Of a DNA stretch of 39,337 bases, positions 28,850 through 37,485 are shown piece after piece. Each line of letters opens with the position of its first letter. The first letter of the stretch is position 1. Position numbers and translations under genes: made by a program. Source of the stretch: a virus. The stretch is taken from the IMG/VR virus record IMGVR_UViG_3300036885_000623, positions 1 to 39,337 of that record. The stretch is one strand, 5' to 3'. The notes beneath the pieces were generated by a model. It was not told the DNA's origin, did no database searches, and was given only the letters and a program-made list of their open reading frames with translations.

Positions 28850-29422
28850 TTATGTCAGGGTGGAAACGTAATAGAGGACTTCAATTATTATAGTGTTGTC
28901 GTCAGCTGCGTTTCCTGCAAATTCTGCTGGACCAACGTTTCTAACTATAAAGTCAACGTTATCTATGCGCCCTGCATTATATACGGTATGTGCAATGTTA
29001 TATGAATTAATAGTATACTGACTTACTGCGAGATGAATTTGACCTGCGGTAAATACAGGTAATACACCATAAAAAGGCGTATATAACAATTGAATATCGT
29101 TACCATTAGTAAATTGATTAGTACCTGCATATATGAACTTTGCTGTATACATAACAGGCACGATTATTGTATTTGCCCCTTGTGCTGGAATTATAGTTAT
29201 AGGCGTAGCCTTGAGCGTCTTGATTTGAGCCGAAGTAAGTGTAACCTTAACCTTCTGTACTATCCCATTTATGGTGACAGTCCCTCCAGCTCCTATTGTA
29301 TTAATGCCATTTGATCCTACAATCGTGAGAACTCCAGCCACAGGGGCTGCATTTCCTGCCATGGTGGTGTAGGTTGTGGCCCCAATAGTTGCATTAGTCT
29401 GAATAATCCCAGCTTGAGACAT
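28850..29422 (-). CDS. Tail-fibre or adhesin, duplicated N-terminus (190 residues)
   Basis: This is a 190-residue protein that begins MSQAGIIQTNATIGATTYTT, nearly identical to the upstream gene at the N-terminus (about 50 residues). The C-terminal part is different, a beta-rich module with VTLTSAQIKTLKATPITIIP and a final VEFAG-like strand set. The ATG at 29422 lies 2 bases after the upstream stop; the frame extends further only as an artefact. The two genes look like a duplication with exchanged C-terminal modules. Confidence 0.7.
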   Translation of the reverse strand: MSQAGIIQTNATIGATTYTTMAGNAAPVAGVLTIVGSNGINTIGAGGTVTINGIVQKVKVTLTSAQIKTLKATPITIIPAQGANTIIVPVMYTAKFIYAGTNQFTNGNDIQLLYTPFYGVLPVFTAGQIHLAVSQYTINSYNIAHTVYNAGRIDNVDFIVRNVGPAEFAGNAADDNTIIIEVLYYVSTLT

Positions 29423-29424
29423 AA

Positions 29425-29943
29425 CTAAGCCACCGTTAATAATTGCGAAATTATTGAAATAGCGTTCCATTGTGTATTTGCAACTGTGCAAACCAATGTA
29501 AGTGATTCACCTGCTGCAAAACTAGACGATATACTTCCACCTACACCTGGAGTGGTGGCTGATGGAAAATTTCCTTCATAATAACCAAGCTGTATAACTT
29601 GGCCAGCGTTTTGCGCTATAATCCAACCAGTTCCATCTTGGTCTAGAACAGAAAAAGTATCCCCAACAGAAGAAAGAAGAGGCAGAGTGAGGGTATATGG
29701 CCCAGCCAAGCCTGAGACGATATACCCATCACCAGCCATAATATTTCCTCCTACTGACTGCTGCCATCTAAACCCAGGGTTAGGAGGGATAATGGTGACA
29801 GTTCCAGCAGCTCCAGAGGTTGTTATGCCATTTACGCCAACAATCGTGAGGACACCAGCGACTGGCGCCGCATTCCCAGCCATGGTAGTGTATGTAGTAG
29901 CCCCTACCACGGCGTTTGTTTGAATGATTCCAGCTTGTGACAT
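29425..29943 (-). CDS. Tail-fibre or adhesin with repeated domain (172 residues)
   Basis: This is a 172-residue virion protein with the N-terminal MSQAGIIQTNAVVGATTYTT shared with its downstream neighbour and a C-terminal domain with LTLPLLSSVGDTFSVLD, TGWIIAQNAGQVIQLGY and VANTQWNAISIISQ. The domain is the fourth copy of the shared module in the cluster. The DNA encoding the common N-terminus has diverged at many silent positions, so the duplication is old. AAGGA precedes the ATG. Confidence 0.75.
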   Translation of the reverse strand: MSQAGIIQTNAVVGATTYTTMAGNAAPVAGVLTIVGVNGITTSGAAGTVTIIPPNPGFRWQQSVGGNIMAGDGYIVSGLAGPYTLTLPLLSSVGDTFSVLDQDGTGWIIAQNAGQVIQLGYYEGNFPSATTPGVGGSISSSFAAGESLTLVCTVANTQWNAISIISQLLTVA

Positions 29944-29953
29944 GGTTTATCCT

Positions 29954-30286
29954 TTAACCTGTAGCATATTGAGCAACAAGATAGACATTCCCTACCGTAG
30001 CAGTCCCGTTGACCCAAAACTGCGTGAATTTATCAACAGCTAATCCCCCTTCCCTAGAGGCATTAGATGTCTCATCATAGAGAAAAAATCCTCCAGCAGG
30101 GCAGATATCTACGTCTGTAACGCCATCTACTGAGATGAGGACATCTGAACCTGATTCATTGATGACCTTAATTAGATAGCATCTATGTTCCAAAGGACCT
30201 CCCAATGTTTGGTAGGCCCCTGTGAATGTCGCCCCGTCTCTTGTCCTAAGAGCTTCCCAATTTACTCTAATTCCTAATGAGCTCAT
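29954..30286 (-). CDS. Conserved small virion protein (110 residues)
   Basis: This 110-residue protein starts MSSLGIRVNWEALRTRDGAT and contains RCYLIKVINESGSDVLISVD and GGFFLYDETSN, with an end like NVYLVAQYATG. It matches a small protein family that I associate with podovirus-like tail regions, with no known activity. AAGGA precedes the ATG. It lies between the shaft-repeat protein and the adhesin genes and may link the fibre to the tail. Confidence 0.75.
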   Translation of the reverse strand: MSSLGIRVNWEALRTRDGATFTGAYQTLGGPLEHRCYLIKVINESGSDVLISVDGVTDVDICPAGGFFLYDETSNASREGGLAVDKFTQFWVNGTATVGNVYLVAQYATG

Positions 30287-30301
30287 TTTATGTCCTTAAG
30301 G

Positions 30302-31195
30302 TTAGAGGGCCTCGACTAAGAGCCAGTTGACAATAGATACGTCAGCAGCAATTACGGCTGCTGGATTGGCTGGATCTAAAGCGTTGATGTCGAAGGTTGC
30401 CCCTGGATTAATTGCCCCTGCTGAGATTTGTCCTAAGGCTACTGAAGCGTTAATGTCAGCCCTTGTTACAAATATTCTTGTGTTTGCAGTTACAGATGTG
30501 TTTGCTATTGATTTTGTCCCAGCAACCAACGTCGCCTGCCCCATTCTGGCATTAGCGCCTTCCTTGACTTGGAGGCCATTGCCTGCAGTGTTGAGGGTGA
30601 CATTTCCATTGGTAAGGTTGACATCGCCAAGAGTAAGGTCGACATCCCCAGCGGTGAGGTTTACGTCCCCTAATGTTACGTTTACATCCCCAGCAGTAAG
30701 ATTGACATCTCCAGAAGTCAGGTTAACGTCACCATTCGTCAGATTGGCACTTCCTAACGTCAAATCCAAGGCCCCAGCCGTGAGCGTCAAGGCTCCAGAT
30801 GTGACGGTTACGCCTCCAACGCCTTTTGGTGTAAGCACGAGGCTTATAGCGGCGTTAGTCCCAATAGCAGACCATATGTTCGCTGTTAAGTCTGTGGCTG
30901 TGGCAGCTGTTGAGGTTTGGAAGTGGAGGGCTGTCGCTGTATTTGTTACTGTGACGTTAGCCACAGAAGGAGAAAAACTGCCTCCTAGACTAAGCCACGT
31001 GGCAACGCCAGCAGTATTTGATGCTAAAGCAAAGACCGTTCCAGCCAACTTATTCACCCACACTTGGCCTATCATATACCCAGTGTCAGAGGCAGTGGGG
31101 CTTCTCCTGGCTACTATTGGGGTAGGAAATTGGTTAAATAAAGGCTGCGGGGTGCCATAGCAGGAATTGTCCTGTGTTTGAAGATGCTTTACCAT
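30302..31195 (-). CDS. Tail-fibre shaft protein with heptad-unit repeats (297 residues)
   Basis: This 297-residue protein begins MVKHLQTQDNSCYGTPQPLF, with a tail-attaching N-terminus containing TGYMIGQVWVNKLAGTV. About residues 134-203 are ten copies of a 7-residue unit of the type G-D-V-N-L-T-x, which would form a regular beta shaft. A C-terminal domain with TLVAGTKSIANTSVTANTRI follows, like those seen in phage tail-spike or fibre proteins. AGGAG is placed well before the ATG and a strong promoter lies at 31232-31260. It is the first gene of the fibre cluster. Confidence 0.8.
   Translation of the reverse strand: MVKHLQTQDNSCYGTPQPLFNQFPTPIVARRSPTASDTGYMIGQVWVNKLAGTVFALASNTAGVATWLSLGGSFSPSVANVTVTNTATALHFQTSTAATATDLTANIWSAIGTNAAISLVLTPKGVGGVTVTSGALTLTAGALDLTLGSANLTNGDVNLTSGDVNLTAGDVNVTLGDVNLTAGDVDLTLGDVNLTNGNVTLNTAGNGLQVKEGANARMGQATLVAGTKSIANTSVTANTRIFVTRADINASVALGQISAGAINPGATFDINALDPANPAAVIAADVSIVNWLLVEAL
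30587..30796 (-). repeat. Ten 21-bp coding tandem repeats
   Basis: The gene 30302-31195 carries ten in-frame units of 21 bases, each encoding a 7-residue unit close to GDVNLTx. The units vary at silent and changed positions, so the array is not recent. Repeats of this sort can expand or contract by slippage and could alter shaft length. Confidence 0.85.
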
Positions 31196-31231
31196 AAATG
31201 CTCCTATAGGTTAGTGGTAAATTTTATCTTT

Positions 31232-31260
31232 ACAATACCATCTATGACTTGATGTGTCAA
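31232..31260 (-). promoter_or_regulatory. Promoter for tail-fibre operon
   Basis: On the minus strand TTGACA (31255-31260), a 17-base spacer, then TATTGT (31232-31237) followed by AAAGA. The -35 is a perfect consensus and the -10 block repeats that of the portal promoter. It lies 37 bases before the first fibre gene. Confidence 0.7.
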
Positions 31261-31311
31261 AAATAATTTGCAAGAGTATGGTAATGACATGATCATAGGA
31301 GGGCTTAGAAG

Positions 31312-31503
31312 ATGGATTCTTTAATTTCTGGGATTTTGTCTTTTGTCAACATATGTTCTCTGATGGTGGGGTTTCATATCATCAAGATCTACTTTAATAG
31401 AGAGGCAGAGGAGATGCAGAAATATAGAACAATGACTGGCCTTGAAATCAAATTGTTAAATAAAAAGATTGAGGGTTTAGATGGCGGCGATAATCACTGT
31501 TGA
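31312..31503 (+). CDS. Small membrane protein (63 residues)
   Basis: This is a 63-residue protein starting MDSLISGILSFVNICSLMVG, with one membrane segment and a charged helical tail (NREAEEMQKYRTMTGLEIK). AGGAGG precedes the ATG at a good distance. It is the first of three tiny membrane protein genes in a row on the plus strand. A holin-like or other membrane role is plausible; no homologue was recognised. Confidence 0.6.
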   Translation: MDSLISGILSFVNICSLMVGFHIIKIYFNREAEEMQKYRTMTGLEIKLLNKKIEGLDGGDNHC

Positions 31504-31564
31504 GATTTTGATTGTGTGTATATGGCTTGGGATGCTATGGTTTGTGATCACGAAAAAGGAGTGA
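31481..31564 (+). CDS. Tiny membrane protein (27 residues)
   Basis: This 27-residue peptide, beginning MAAIITVEILIVCIWLGMLW, is almost entirely one membrane segment with a KKE end. It overlaps the previous gene by 23 bases. Its ribosome site is weak, so expression would depend on coupling. It could be a real tiny holin-type peptide or a chance frame. Confidence 0.35.
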   Translation: MAAIITVEILIVCIWLGMLWFVITKKE

Positions 31565-31565
31565 G

Positions 31566-31661
31566 ATGATGGAGGTTCTTAGCACATTCCTATGGGCAAT
31601 AATGTGGTTTTTGCTATTCTGTATGTATATTAGAAACAGAAAACTAACTGTTAAGAAGTAA
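31566..31661 (+). CDS. Tiny membrane protein (31 residues)
   Basis: This 31-residue peptide begins MMEVLSTFLWAIMWFLLFCM, with one membrane segment and a basic tail (RNRKLTVKK). It has GGAG before the ATG and lies one base after the previous stop. It overlaps the end of the minus-strand gene 31644-34268 by 18 bases. Confidence 0.4.
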   Translation: MMEVLSTFLWAIMWFLLFCMYIRNRKLTVKK

Positions 31662-34268
31662 CTCTTTGTCTATTGAATCGATAGCGTCAATAATTCCTTG
31701 ATTATGCTCCTCAACATCTTTAATGCCCCCCCTCCCTTCAAGCCATTCACCCAAAACTTTTGGCAAATAGGTTTTTGGATGTTCAATCATAGACACGACT
31801 TCTTTCCATGCAGTGTCAACTTTTTGAAATCTTCCTAGATAATTAAACGATTTTGGAACTTTCATTTTTGATAAAAGCTCATGCCTCTTTTGATACAATT
31901 CACCATTTTTGGCCAATTTCGAAGAAACTTTGTGAAGAGTTCCAACTACTTGCTTGCCCATAGTCACAACTAAAAAATGTCTTTTTTCGACATTATCCAA
32001 AACCTTAAGAACTTCTTCTGGTGATGGTTCTGAGATCTTTCCATTATGAAGCACCTTGCCTGCCGCAGATCTTTTCACAAGTTCAAAGATCAAATCGCCA
32101 TTTGGCTGGTCTTTTAAAGCGACACCAACTTCATGAAGACCATCAACAGACATAGCGTGTCTCGCTACTTGTTCATCTGACATATTCTTGATCTTGTCAA
32201 TCACAGCATTTGAGGCTTTCCAATGCTCTACATTTTTTCTATAGGCCTCTTCCTTTTCTTTAATCTCTTTTTTAGCAATAGCCTGGAGTCTTTTGTTTTC
32301 AACTCTTTCGCCACCAACAATATTTTTGACCAATTCAGCTCTTTCGCTCTTTTTTCTGTTAAACTCAACGAGCTTTTCTTTTTCAGAAACTTTATGCTTC
32401 TCTCTTCCTATCGCAATCTCTCTCTTTACCGCTGCCTTAGCTCTTTTCGACTCTCTTTCACGAGCAACGATTTCATTAGCGTGGTATCTAATATTGCCTT
32501 CGACCTCTGACAATTCTCTCTTTGAAAGAATTGGTCTTAGTTCGTTTATGTCGTTATCAAAATCAACGCTGTCACTAAGCTTGGGATTATCTATATATTT
32601 AGACATCTTTTCTTGAACAATGGCTCGCTTTAAAATCTGCTCCATTACCTTTCCGTACTGAGTATTTCCTTCCCTCAATACCCTCTGGAGAGCTCTAAAA
32701 GTATCAATATCTCTAGATGCTTCCTTAAAAAGAGATGAAAAGTTAAGGCTTTTTTCTGCACTTCTAAACTTCAAAACCCTAGGATTTGAGAATATTTTAG
32801 CCCATTGGTTCTTATATACATAATTTGCATACTTAAGAGCCTCATAGCTTTCTTTCTTACCCTTAGATGCATTTTGAAGCTGTTCGTCTAAATGCTTAAT
32901 TAATGGCTTAAAAACACCAGTAGTATCATGATCAAATTCGAAATCTACTGCATTCTGTACGTTTCTTTTTAATTGCAGGGCCATCGTACTTTGAACTGGC
33001 CTATAGGACAACTCAGTGTCTTCTGTCTGTCCTGTCGTCAAATTCGCAACGTCCTCACAAAAGTTTAAAAGCTTTTTCTGCTCTGGAGTCCTTGATTTTT
33101 CTGGAATAGTAGAAATCTTTTTAATTTCGTCAATTGCATATTTAGCGAGTTGTGGCGCCAACTCCTCATCATTTGCAATCAATTTATCTAAGTTGTCATA
33201 TGCTCTATTAACTCTTTCATATGCAGGCTTAGAAATATCATCGATTGTGTGGATTAAATAGCTCCCTCCAGTAGTGCTATCAACAGGTTTTCTGTTTATA
33301 AACACATTGCCTATATTAGAATTTAGCGATTTAGGATCATGTGGGGTTGGCTCTAAGCCCACAATGTCTACTTCAGGGGGAATATAAGGAGAGAATTTGG
33401 GGGCTTCAACAGCAGGAGGCTTTTCATATTCGACCTCTTCTGGGATCTGCATTTCGTTTTCTGTTATTTCTGGGAGGTCTGTTGATGGTAGCGCCTCTTT
33501 TATGGTCTTCCCCATGACTTGATTAGGGATGTTTAAAGATCTATTTACTTTCTGTTGGGGAGATGCAGGCACTAAATCATTTCCAGGAGGTGCATTAGTT
33601 GATTCGTTGGGTGGTTGAGCAAATGGATTTTCTTTATTCTCTAGAAGCTTTTGAGAAGATTTTGGTTTATTAGAGAAGGATCTTTCGAGCCCACTACGAG
33701 CAATAGACTGAGTTACCATCATTGACAAATTGCTTGCTGCGTCCTCTGGAATGCCAATTTCAGTCGCTTTAGAATAAATTTCTGAAGCTGTTAATCCAAT
33801 AATGCTTCTGAAAGCAGGAGTACCAGGAGACATTGCCGCTGCATCTGCTCCAATACTGAGGAATTTTTGACTAGGTGTTTTAGCCGATAAAGGTAGGCCT
33901 GTTTTTTCTTCAATATGTTTATAGAGTTCGCCTAGTGGATTTCCCATTTGCTCTGATGGAGCTTTTGGTTGTTTCTGTTGAGTTTGAGGGGCTTCACCCA
34001 TATATCCCATTGGGGGTCGCTGATATTCTTCTGGAATCTCTTCCTCGTTCAGTTTACCTCCAGTCATAAGAGATAGACCAAAATTTGCAGCAGGAACCCC
34101 AGGAATTAAAAAAGGGGCTGCTTTTGCGACTTGTAATCCATATCGAGCAGCTGACTTTAACGCCCCTTCTTCTTCAGGCTTTTGATTTGTAGGTAGATTT
34201 ACAGGCTTAAACCAGTCTGGATTGTTTGATAAGTCAACAGCCTTAAACCATGAAGGAGTGTTTGTCAT
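31644..34268 (-). CDS. Large internal virion or ejection-type protein (874 residues)
   Basis: I do not recognise this 874-residue protein as a named family. It begins MTNTPSWFKAVDLSNNPDWF, with a repeated SWFKxVDL/DWFKPVNL motif. The first 100 residues have a short hydrophobic stretch (ARYGLQVAKAAPFLIPGVPA). The middle is low-complexity and Pro/Asn-rich. The last 450 residues are long charged helices (KRAKAAVKREIAIGREKHKV). Its size, place after two other large tail-operon proteins and helix content fit an internal ejection protein of a podovirus-like phage. It is the last gene of the tail operon and starts by ATGA overlap. Confidence 0.6.
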   Translation of the reverse strand: MTNTPSWFKAVDLSNNPDWFKPVNLPTNQKPEEEGALKSAARYGLQVAKAAPFLIPGVPAANFGLSLMTGGKLNEEEIPEEYQRPPMGYMGEAPQTQQKQPKAPSEQMGNPLGELYKHIEEKTGLPLSAKTPSQKFLSIGADAAAMSPGTPAFRSIIGLTASEIYSKATEIGIPEDAASNLSMMVTQSIARSGLERSFSNKPKSSQKLLENKENPFAQPPNESTNAPPGNDLVPASPQQKVNRSLNIPNQVMGKTIKEALPSTDLPEITENEMQIPEEVEYEKPPAVEAPKFSPYIPPEVDIVGLEPTPHDPKSLNSNIGNVFINRKPVDSTTGGSYLIHTIDDISKPAYERVNRAYDNLDKLIANDEELAPQLAKYAIDEIKKISTIPEKSRTPEQKKLLNFCEDVANLTTGQTEDTELSYRPVQSTMALQLKRNVQNAVDFEFDHDTTGVFKPLIKHLDEQLQNASKGKKESYEALKYANYVYKNQWAKIFSNPRVLKFRSAEKSLNFSSLFKEASRDIDTFRALQRVLREGNTQYGKVMEQILKRAIVQEKMSKYIDNPKLSDSVDFDNDINELRPILSKRELSEVEGNIRYHANEIVARERESKRAKAAVKREIAIGREKHKVSEKEKLVEFNRKKSERAELVKNIVGGERVENKRLQAIAKKEIKEKEEAYRKNVEHWKASNAVIDKIKNMSDEQVARHAMSVDGLHEVGVALKDQPNGDLIFELVKRSAAGKVLHNGKISEPSPEEVLKVLDNVEKRHFLVVTMGKQVVGTLHKVSSKLAKNGELYQKRHELLSKMKVPKSFNYLGRFQKVDTAWKEVVSMIEHPKTYLPKVLGEWLEGRGGIKDVEEHNQGIIDAIDSIDKELLLNS

Positions 34269-35635
34269 TGTCTTTTATATCCCATTGATAAAGCTTCTTC
34301 TACCTTATTGGCAGGAACCTCGCCTAATGTCCCATCTGGACTTACCATGTATATGTTGCCTTTTGTAGGGGTAGTATTTTTAATTACATTACCTACTTCT
34401 TTTTTGACCTGAGAATCTGATTCTTTCGTCAATTGATCAATCAATTTTGAAGCATTCTTAGGATATGTGCCATCAGGATTTTTTATAGAATCGTAAATTT
34501 CTTTTTTCTTAACATCTCTTTCTAGAACCTTTCTCAGAGCGTCATTCTTTGCCCTTGCGACACTTGGTGGGTCGGAAGCATTAGAAATCACGTGACTATA
34601 TTCTTTAAATTCTGCCTGGTTGCTAATTCCCTTTGCCAGCGAGCCTTTAAACACCTCAAGATTCATTTTTGCAATTTCATCATATGCAGCTCTTATTGGG
34701 GCAGCTCCTGAAAGAGTATCTAAAGCTTCCCCATTTGCAAGACCAAAAGTAAGGCCTCTAGCAATACTTCCAGCTGAATATCCTATTCCACCTTGATCTA
34801 TCAATTTATCTAAATCATCTAACCTAGATAAAATAGTTTTCGCGTTTTCCGCTTTCTCATTGACCTTTGTTATCGCTGCTTTAGTTGATAGATCCTTATC
34901 TTTAATTTCTTCGTTTTCTCTATTGATCTGATTTTCAGATAATTTTCTCAGCTGATCAGACTTGTCTTTATTTATTTTTGTTGCTTCTGTATAAGCCTTA
35001 TTTATAGCTTCTGCCTGCTCAGGATGTTGCTGTAAAAGGTCATTGTGCCTTTGGTCGATAGCATTTTGTTTATTTACCCAGTCATTTTTTAATTTTTCGT
35101 CTAAGGTCGATGGTTCGTTTTGCTGTAATTGTTGTCCTGTTTGATTTTCTGGATTAATCTGTTCAGCTTCGTTTTTGTATGCTTCATTTTGACTCTCCCT
35201 AGCCTGTTGCTCTCTGGGAACTCCAGGAGTTTCTGTTGTTGTTTTAACAGGTTGTTGCTGAGCAGAATTAGTGGGAGATTCTATATTAGAAAATTGAGAT
35301 GTATAATCTGGACTAGTAATATTCCCTATACCCTTACTTTGCATCATAGGGCTGATGAGACTTTGCTGCATAGAAACTGGTAACTGTGAAAAATATTTGG
35401 CTTTCTCTGGAGTTCCTAACAACTCAGCAATAGCAGTTCCGCTTTTAACTTGTTCTTTTCCAAGCAAGTCTTTCTGTCGATCTTCCTTTTCCTTATCAAA
35501 ATACCCTTGTATCTTATTCTGAAGGTATAGATCGCTCGCCTTCCCTAAAGTCTCACCCATGGCTTGGCCTATGAGGTAGGAAGTCTTGGGGCGGCGCTGG
35601 TAAAAGTGTTCTGGTAGCGATTGTATTGTTGTCAT
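34265..35635 (-). CDS. Internal virion or ejection-type protein (456 residues)
   Basis: This 456-residue protein begins MTTIQSLPEHFYQRRPKTSY. It is rich in Gln, Asn, Lys and Glu, with long helical parts and a Gln/Asn-rich middle region (about residues 115-180). It ends with a short motif, GNIYMVSPDGTLGEVPANKV, that recurs in phage virion proteins. Together with its neighbours it looks like the set of ejected internal proteins, inferred from position and composition. AAGGA precedes the ATG. Confidence 0.6.
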   Translation of the reverse strand: MTTIQSLPEHFYQRRPKTSYLIGQAMGETLGKASDLYLQNKIQGYFDKEKEDRQKDLLGKEQVKSGTAIAELLGTPEKAKYFSQLPVSMQQSLISPMMQSKGIGNITSPDYTSQFSNIESPTNSAQQQPVKTTTETPGVPREQQARESQNEAYKNEAEQINPENQTGQQLQQNEPSTLDEKLKNDWVNKQNAIDQRHNDLLQQHPEQAEAINKAYTEATKINKDKSDQLRKLSENQINRENEEIKDKDLSTKAAITKVNEKAENAKTILSRLDDLDKLIDQGGIGYSAGSIARGLTFGLANGEALDTLSGAAPIRAAYDEIAKMNLEVFKGSLAKGISNQAEFKEYSHVISNASDPPSVARAKNDALRKVLERDVKKKEIYDSIKNPDGTYPKNASKLIDQLTKESDSQVKKEVGNVIKNTTPTKGNIYMVSPDGTLGEVPANKVEEALSMGYKRQ

Positions 35636-35645
35636 AATCTTTCCT

Positions 35646-36977
35646 TTATACTACTGTGTTTTGCAATGGTGGACGCCAGCCTGGCGCTAAACCACCTTGA
35701 GGGGTTCCGCCACCTGCTGAAATAGGCTGTGGCATTTGGATATTAAAAGACGTTCCGCCGCCTCCACCACCTAAAAGACCCCCTAACCCACCAATTATTC
35801 CACCCATCGCAGTACCTAATCCAGGAATAGCACTTCCAATCGCAGCACCTCCCAACGCCCCGGTCAAAGCTCCTCCAGCCCTAGGAGCAAGTCCTTGCCA
35901 AAACCCAGGCTGTTTCCCCCTAGGAGGAGACGCCAACATTCCCCAGGGTTGCGTACCCATAATTTGCTGTTGTCTAGCAAAGTCAGCGTTGGCAGCATAT
36001 CTATTCATCTCTTGCTGAGTCTGTTGAGGGATTAAGCTTGCAGGTATTCCCAACTGAGCCACCTGAAGCTGTTGTTGCCATCTTTGTGATGGAAGCTGTG
36101 CATAGCCTAAGCCCATGTTAGCATTCTGCTGTTGCATTCCGTATCTTTGGCCTGGAAGTTGAGAATATCCCAACCCTACGTTGGCCCCTTGAAGCTGCTG
36201 CCCCAAAAGTTGATTGATTAGATTTCCTTTAAGAGAGGCGAGGTTTTCTGAAAGTCCAGCCCCAGCCCCCATCATTGCACTTTGAAAGCCTGAACCTCGT
36301 GCATTTCCTGCCCCAATATATTTCTCAGCTATGGAGGGGGCAATCTCTTCATGAAATTGTCTCATATAAGGAGCTTCAAAGTCCTTGAGCATATTCTGTG
36401 GAGTTTCTCCCAAAAGTCTTTGAAGGAAAGTTCCTCCAGCAGTCTCTACAGGCGAAACAGGAGGCCCACCACCTTCTTTCATCCCTCTTTGGAGGAATTG
36501 TCTTCCAGTTTCTTCTATTGGTGATTGTGGGGGACCTTTTTTTACAGCTTTTTCGATAAAGTCAAGGCCTTCTTTCATTAATTTAGGTTCTTTGAACTGT
36601 TCTACAGGCTGTTTTTTGCCCCAATTCTTCATTATGTCTTTTTGCTGTTGATTTAAAGTCTGAAATCTTTGGAGGTGAGTATATTTCCTTCCCTGTGGGA
36701 CTTTGTAGGATGAGGTGTCTCTCTCTCCCTTTCTATAATCGTGGCCTTTATGGGCTTTCTTCTCTTCTTTCTTTTCTTTTTTTTCTTCTTTTAATCCCTT
36801 CTTATATCCCTTCTTTGCGGCATGTTTTGACTTGTAAATCTTTTCGCCACCATAAGGAGAGGCTAATCCTGGAATTGTATATCCCTGCCTATGATGTTTG
36901 CCTTTCACAGGCTCAAGGGGGATCTTTTTTTCCTGTTTTTTATGTTTATCGTGTTTGTCATGACCATGATGTGCCAT
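35646..36977 (-). CDS. Virion protein with Gly-zipper C-terminus, DNA-transfer type (443 residues)
   Basis: This 443-residue protein starts MAHHGHDKHDKHKKQEKK, a strikingly His/Lys-rich N-terminus. The middle is Gln-rich, with repeats such as QGANVGLGYSQLPGQRYGMQ and ANMGLGYAQLPSQRWQQQ. Near the C-terminus lies GGALTGALGGAAIGSAIPGL followed by a Gly-rich stretch, a glycine-zipper type segment that may insert in membrane. This layout fits a DNA-transfer or ejection protein of the P22 gp7/gp16 sort. GAGG lies 7 bases before the ATG at 36977; an upstream TTG also opens the frame. Confidence 0.65.
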   Translation of the reverse strand: MAHHGHDKHDKHKKQEKKIPLEPVKGKHHRQGYTIPGLASPYGGEKIYKSKHAAKKGYKKGLKEEKKEKKEEKKAHKGHDYRKGERDTSSYKVPQGRKYTHLQRFQTLNQQQKDIMKNWGKKQPVEQFKEPKLMKEGLDFIEKAVKKGPPQSPIEETGRQFLQRGMKEGGGPPVSPVETAGGTFLQRLLGETPQNMLKDFEAPYMRQFHEEIAPSIAEKYIGAGNARGSGFQSAMMGAGAGLSENLASLKGNLINQLLGQQLQGANVGLGYSQLPGQRYGMQQQNANMGLGYAQLPSQRWQQQLQVAQLGIPASLIPQQTQQEMNRYAANADFARQQQIMGTQPWGMLASPPRGKQPGFWQGLAPRAGGALTGALGGAAIGSAIPGLGTAMGGIIGGLGGLLGGGGGGTSFNIQMPQPISAGGGTPQGGLAPGWRPPLQNTVV

Positions 36978-37020
36978 ATATAACCTCAAGTTTTCTGTAT
37001 GCTAACAGAAAGGAAATTTT

Positions 37021-37485
37021 TTAATTCTTGAAATATTCTAGAATGACTCGCCCAGATAGGATATTTGGAAATGTAAGCCCAGACTCAATATGTATATTTA
37101 CAGCGGTCACCCAAACAGATAAAAGATCAGTCCCCCATGGCCCTACAGAGGGCACAGGCCTCCAGTCTGGAGCATCAGTGGCTACAGTGCCATAAATATT
37201 GGCGAAATCAGTCATGCCAACGATGCCATGAGCAATATTTACGACAGCCCCTGTAGCAATAGGCCCAGTTTCAATTACCTTCCTGAAAACAAATCTTTTA
37301 ATCTTAGGATTGACTAAATCATAAAATTGCTGCCCATCATTTGTCTCAAAAGTCTCATATTGTGCATTTTCTTTCAGGTTAAGTTGAAGAGCAATATCTG
37401 TGTAAGCTTTAACAAGGACCCTTTCAAGCTCAGGAGGCTTTTGAACAGGGAAGTTGACATAAGTAGGAAGGTATGTGGATGTCAT
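37021..37485 (-). CDS. Small virion protein (154 residues)
   Basis: This is a 154-residue protein starting MTSTYLPTYVNFPVQKPPEL. Residues FRKVIETGPIATG, then VNIAHGIVGMTDFANIYGTV and SGRVILEYFKN at the end are typical of a small tail or connector protein family that I recall in podovirus-like phages beside the gp10-like gene. It has no membrane segment. The ATG overlaps the stop of the large tail gene by one base. Confidence 0.75.
   Translation of the reverse strand: MTSTYLPTYVNFPVQKPPELERVLVKAYTDIALQLNLKENAQYETFETNDGQQFYDLVNPKIKRFVFRKVIETGPIATGAVVNIAHGIVGMTDFANIYGTVATDAPDWRPVPSVGPWGTDLLSVWVTAVNIHIESGLTFPNILSGRVILEYFKN

Noticed and set aside
30587-30796. Regular direct repeats considered as a CRISPR array.
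   Set aside because: The units are contiguous, coding and in frame with no spacers.
30327-31160. A 277-residue plus-strand open frame opposite the shaft gene.
   Set aside because: It mirrors the repeats of the minus-strand gene, has no ribosome site and reads as low-complexity Pro/Thr/Val.
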